A program made the translations under genes and the position numbers. DNA of 64,000 nt from Cytospora piceicola. Taxonomy: Eukaryota > Ascomycota > Sordariomycetes > Diaporthales > Cytosporaceae. Below the pieces are notes generated by a model. The model had not been told where the DNA came from, searched no databases, and was given only the letters and a program-made list of their open reading frames with translations. Each line of letters begins with the position of its first letter. The first letter of the stretch is position 1. Below are positions 61,130 to 64,000 of this stretch, piece after piece. The DNA is taken from assembly GCA_023375675.1 (NCBI GenBank), contig JALQBC010000001.1, positions 1,860,001 through 1,924,000 on the forward strand, written 5' to 3'.

Positions 61130-62440
61130 CGGTTTAATAAGTAGTAGTCGTTTATTTTTTAAAAAATTATTATTATAATAAAAACTATACTTAAAAACGT
61201 ATACTTTCTTTATAAGGCTTTTATAGCGTATATATAGGCTTACAGACAGGTTATTCTTTATATAGCTTTTTTTAATATTATAATACTATTTCTCTCGGGT
61301 AGCTATATAGCCTACTCCCGCTTCCGGATCTTTATATCGATTTACTAAACGTTTATATATAATATTAAAAAGAACTTTAAGCTTATAAACCTACTATAAG
61401 CTATATCTTTTATTATTTAAAACGAGGTTTATATATAATATAAGTACTGCTTTAAAGCTATAAAGCGTATATTATAAGATATTATATATAGCGATAAGTT
61501 ATTTAGCAGGATCTCTATAGCTTTTAACGGTAATATTACTTAAATTCTCTTAGTTATACGAAAGAGAATATACGTATAGATTATATAAGTATTTCTATTA
61601 TAGTTATATATCTAGCTTAATATATAGGTTCGGCGTTTTATAAAGAATATATAGGTTTAAAAGGCTAATAAAGAGAACTATAGCTTTATTTAGTAGTTAT
61701 AAGATATACTATATAAGCCGGAACTATATAGGTTAATCGAGTTATACCTTATAATCTCTTCGTATTCTAATATTATAGACTTTGTTTAAACGGTATATTT
61801 AAACTAACTACTAGTATAAGCTTTTCTTAACCCGGGTATATTTATAAACTGTTATATACTATCCGAGATAAATATTACCGTCGTAAAGCTAAATTATATT
61901 ACCTTTTACCGTTTTCCTAACGATACTACGGCCTGTTTAGCTATTATAAAAGTTATAAACGGCCTTAAAGATATTCTTATAACTAGCTTTTCGCCGGAGT
62001 TTTTATAGTTTATAGAGTTTTCTTTTATTCTACCTATTTACTTAAATTTAAAGTTTAAGGTTTTTATAATTCTTATATAAAACCTTAATATATAGCAGAG
62101 TTTATATAACGGTACCTATATAGTTATTTTATAAATAAAAAGGAATTATTTAAAGGTTTATATCTTTATAAGTAATTTTATAAGCAAGACTCGGTATATT
62201 TTCTATATTAAACTAATAACTTTACCGAAAGACTTTACCTTTATTATTTCTTATATATAGTTTCCGGTCCGGCTTTACTTTACAATAACGATTAATAAGT
62301 TATAAAGCTAATCGTTTATATATATAAATATAAACTTATAATAGCCGGTATTCTCTTATAGCTAGTTTTATATAATAATATCTTATATTATAGATATTCG
62401 TAGTTTATACGTTTTACACTTAATCGATACTTTTTATATA
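61130..62440 (+). pseudogene. Helitron PIF1-type helicase domain relic
   Basis: Continuous frame (codons at positions leaving remainder 2 on division by 3). RFNK**SFIF at 61130 corresponds to the RLNEEQRAAF start of the helicase. AYSRFRI (61310) and II*NEVYI*YKYCF (61412-61453) match the HSRFRIP and IIWDEAPM blocks (Walker B). LFSRISIAFNGNIT*IL follows as the FGGDFRQILP block. ILI*NLNI*QSLYNGT (62070) is the LLRNLDP..LCNGTR block. FPVRLYFTITINKL*S*SF (62261) with PVFSYS*FY is the C-terminal motif near TINKAQGQ and VFSHGQLYVALSR. The P-loop expected between VYFL and YKAF (61210/61211) is absent. Confidence 0.87.
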
Positions 62441-62450
62441 ATAAACGTAG

Positions 62451-64000
62451 TTTACTTAAAAGTATTAATTATAAGGAACTTTTTATAGATAATTTACAGG
62501 TATATAATAAAACTTTTATTTTACTACCGGCTAATAGTATATATAGTAGTCTTTTTTATACTTAAAAAAGCAGTTTATATATACGCCCTCGGCCTACTAC
62601 TATATAAATATATAGCTATAGAATATCTTATTCCTATCTTTATAGTACTAGTACGCTTTACTTTCTTTTTATAGTCTTATAACTATATAAATAAAAACGG
62701 CTATTTACGTATACTCTTCTTTTTACTACTTATTAAACTTATTTACTTTAAAGTTATAAATAACTAGGTTTTCTTTAGCCTACCGGCCTATTAATATAAA
62801 AAATAAAAACGGTTATAGTATATAGATCTCTTACCTTTTAAACTAAATTACAAAGTATATTAATTTCCGGGTTTTATAAATTAATATATTTAAACAGGAT
62901 ATATTTAAGAATAATAAACGGCCTTTAAACGTCTATTAAAAGGCTATTACGCCGTTATTACTTTATTATAGCTTTCTTTATTTTATCTGTAAGTATAATA
63001 TAATCGTTATTAAAGTTAAAGTTTATATATATAATAATACTATATTATAAGTTTAAAAGAGCTATAAAAACTATAAAGTATAATATATAATAAAAGTATA
63101 GTTATAGTTATTATATAGGTTAACGTACAGAATTTTCTCTTTTCCTAGCTATAAAAGTCTATACTTATTACGTAGTAATTTCTGTTATAAGTTAAAATTT
63201 TTATAATTATAAGTTATAATAAAACGAAATTATATAAACTTTTTAGTATTATTCTGTTTTATTCTCGGTTTATATATTTATTATAAACCGGTTTCCTTTT
63301 TACTTTATATAATTTAAGGCCGTAACTAAAGTATTCCGGACGTTATAATTTACTTTTACTTATCCTACTTATTAAAAGCCGTTTTTAAAATAGTTATAAA
63401 GTTATAAAATACTTTAACTATTTTATAGCCTTTTACTATAAATATATAGAGTATAAGGATTATAAAGGAGGTTCCGGTAGCTATTTTAGCTTTTATATAT
63501 CTAGCTATATTTATAGGAACGGTTATATTAAAGACGTTAAAGGCCGTAGTATTAATATAGCTAAGTATATAGTACTAACTATAGCCGGACAAGGTATACG
63601 TTATAAAGCCGTACTACTAAAAACCGGGACTAAACGTAAAGGTAATATAAATACCGCCGAGTATAAAACTAGTATAGTTTCTAGTAGCAGCTATAACTAC
63701 AGTTATAGCTATAGTAGCCCTGCTAGTATACTAAGGTATAATAGTCTTTATAAAAGATAAAGCGTCGTTCGATCTTTATAAGCCGTTATCGTCGATCTTA
63801 TCTAGCGTCGTATAAAGCTACTTAGCTTATTTACCTTTTTACGGCTTCTTTATAGACTTTTAAGCCGTAGCGCGGTTATAACGTTTTTTATTTATAAACG
63901 TAACGGCTATAAGCTTTACCTTCTCTTCCTTTACTACGTCTTTTATCTTCTTTTTATCGGATAAGTTATAAGTCCGGCCTTTCTTTTTCAGGCTTATAGC
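62451..64000. other. AT-rich, RIP-mutated DNA with no identified element
   Basis: Continues to the window edge with the same composition. On the - strand, 63870-64000 reads as 42 codons without a stop, Lys-rich and protein-like, followed by frames with stops that look RIP-derived. This may be a second transposon relic that extends beyond the window; its type is not recognised. Confidence 0.5.

Larger units (their letters stand above)
57700..62450 (+). mobile_element. RIP-degraded autonomous Helitron (Rep-helicase type), ends not defined
   Basis: A rolling-circle DNA transposon relic. The whole stretch is very AT-rich with CA/TG largely converted to TA, the footprint of repeat-induced point mutation. 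Reading the + strand through stop codons gives, in order and correct spacing, the Helitron N-terminal region, the HUH relaxase, the Tyr-containing motif, the linker blocks and a PIF1-type helicase ending near 62440. A coding start near 57.8 kb is expected from the usual size of such proteins (about 1500 aa) but is not visible. The 5' TC and 3' CTRR-hairpin ends could not be located. The element is inactive: it has dozens of stops, a frame change at an A13 run and a deleted P-loop. Confidence 0.85.

Noticed and set aside
57251..64000. Intact gene in the AT-rich block
   Set aside because: No frame longer than a few dozen codons remains open; all coding signal is that of a decayed transposon.

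Overview
The window is nuclear DNA of a filamentous ascomycete, probably a Sordariomycete. The genes are fungal orthologues with short (about 48-110 bp) GT-AG introns. Fungus-specific families are present (HET domain, CE5 cutinase-type esterase, AsaB-like oxidoreductase, fungal rhodopsin-domain protein), and the right end is extremely AT-rich in the way left by repeat-induced point mutation (RIP). The species cannot be fixed from sequence alone.

Layout. From 1 to about 24.6 kb there is a housekeeping block: a partial SEC7 Arf-GEF (-), pyruvate dehydrogenase E2 (+), a HET-domain gene (+), the polyadenylation factor FIP1 (-) divergent from nucleoporin NUP49 (+), RNA polymerase III subunit RPC31 (-) divergent from a HEAT/ARM Hsm3-like protein (+), a gene-poor 5 kb, an acid phosphatase-type phosphoesterase (-), a METTL16-type U6 snRNA methyltransferase (+), an XAP5/FAM50 protein (+) and a small membrane protein (-). 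After a 4.4 kb gap come the Sch9-type AGC kinase (+) and glucose-6-phosphate isomerase (+).

From about 35.7 to 54.8 kb the content is accessory and sparse: a secreted CE5 esterase (-), an unrecognised protein (+), an APC-family amine/amino-acid permease (-), a fungal rhodopsin-domain membrane protein (-), a GNAT acetyltransferase (+), an 89-aa protein ending in three 12-residue repeats (-), an AsaB/CmcJ-NvfI-type oxidoreductase (+) divergent from it, an MFS transporter (+) and an APH-type phosphotransferase (+). The repeat protein, the divergent oxidoreductase and the nearby transporters are the best candidate for an undescribed small pathway.

From about 56.6 kb the DNA changes: degenerate short tandem repeats (56.6-57.25 kb) lead into a RIP-ravaged AT-rich block to the window end. 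Read through its stop codons, the + strand from about 59.0 to 62.44 kb is a nearly full-length Helitron Rep-helicase: the HUH relaxase region, the Tyr motif, the helicase core and the conserved C-terminal helicase motif are collinear, but the helicase P-loop is missing. Short palindromes of the CCTAGGTA type recur in the non-coding gaps across the window.

Exon limits were read by eye from splice signals and frame continuity. Family names rest on recognised motifs, not on database searches.
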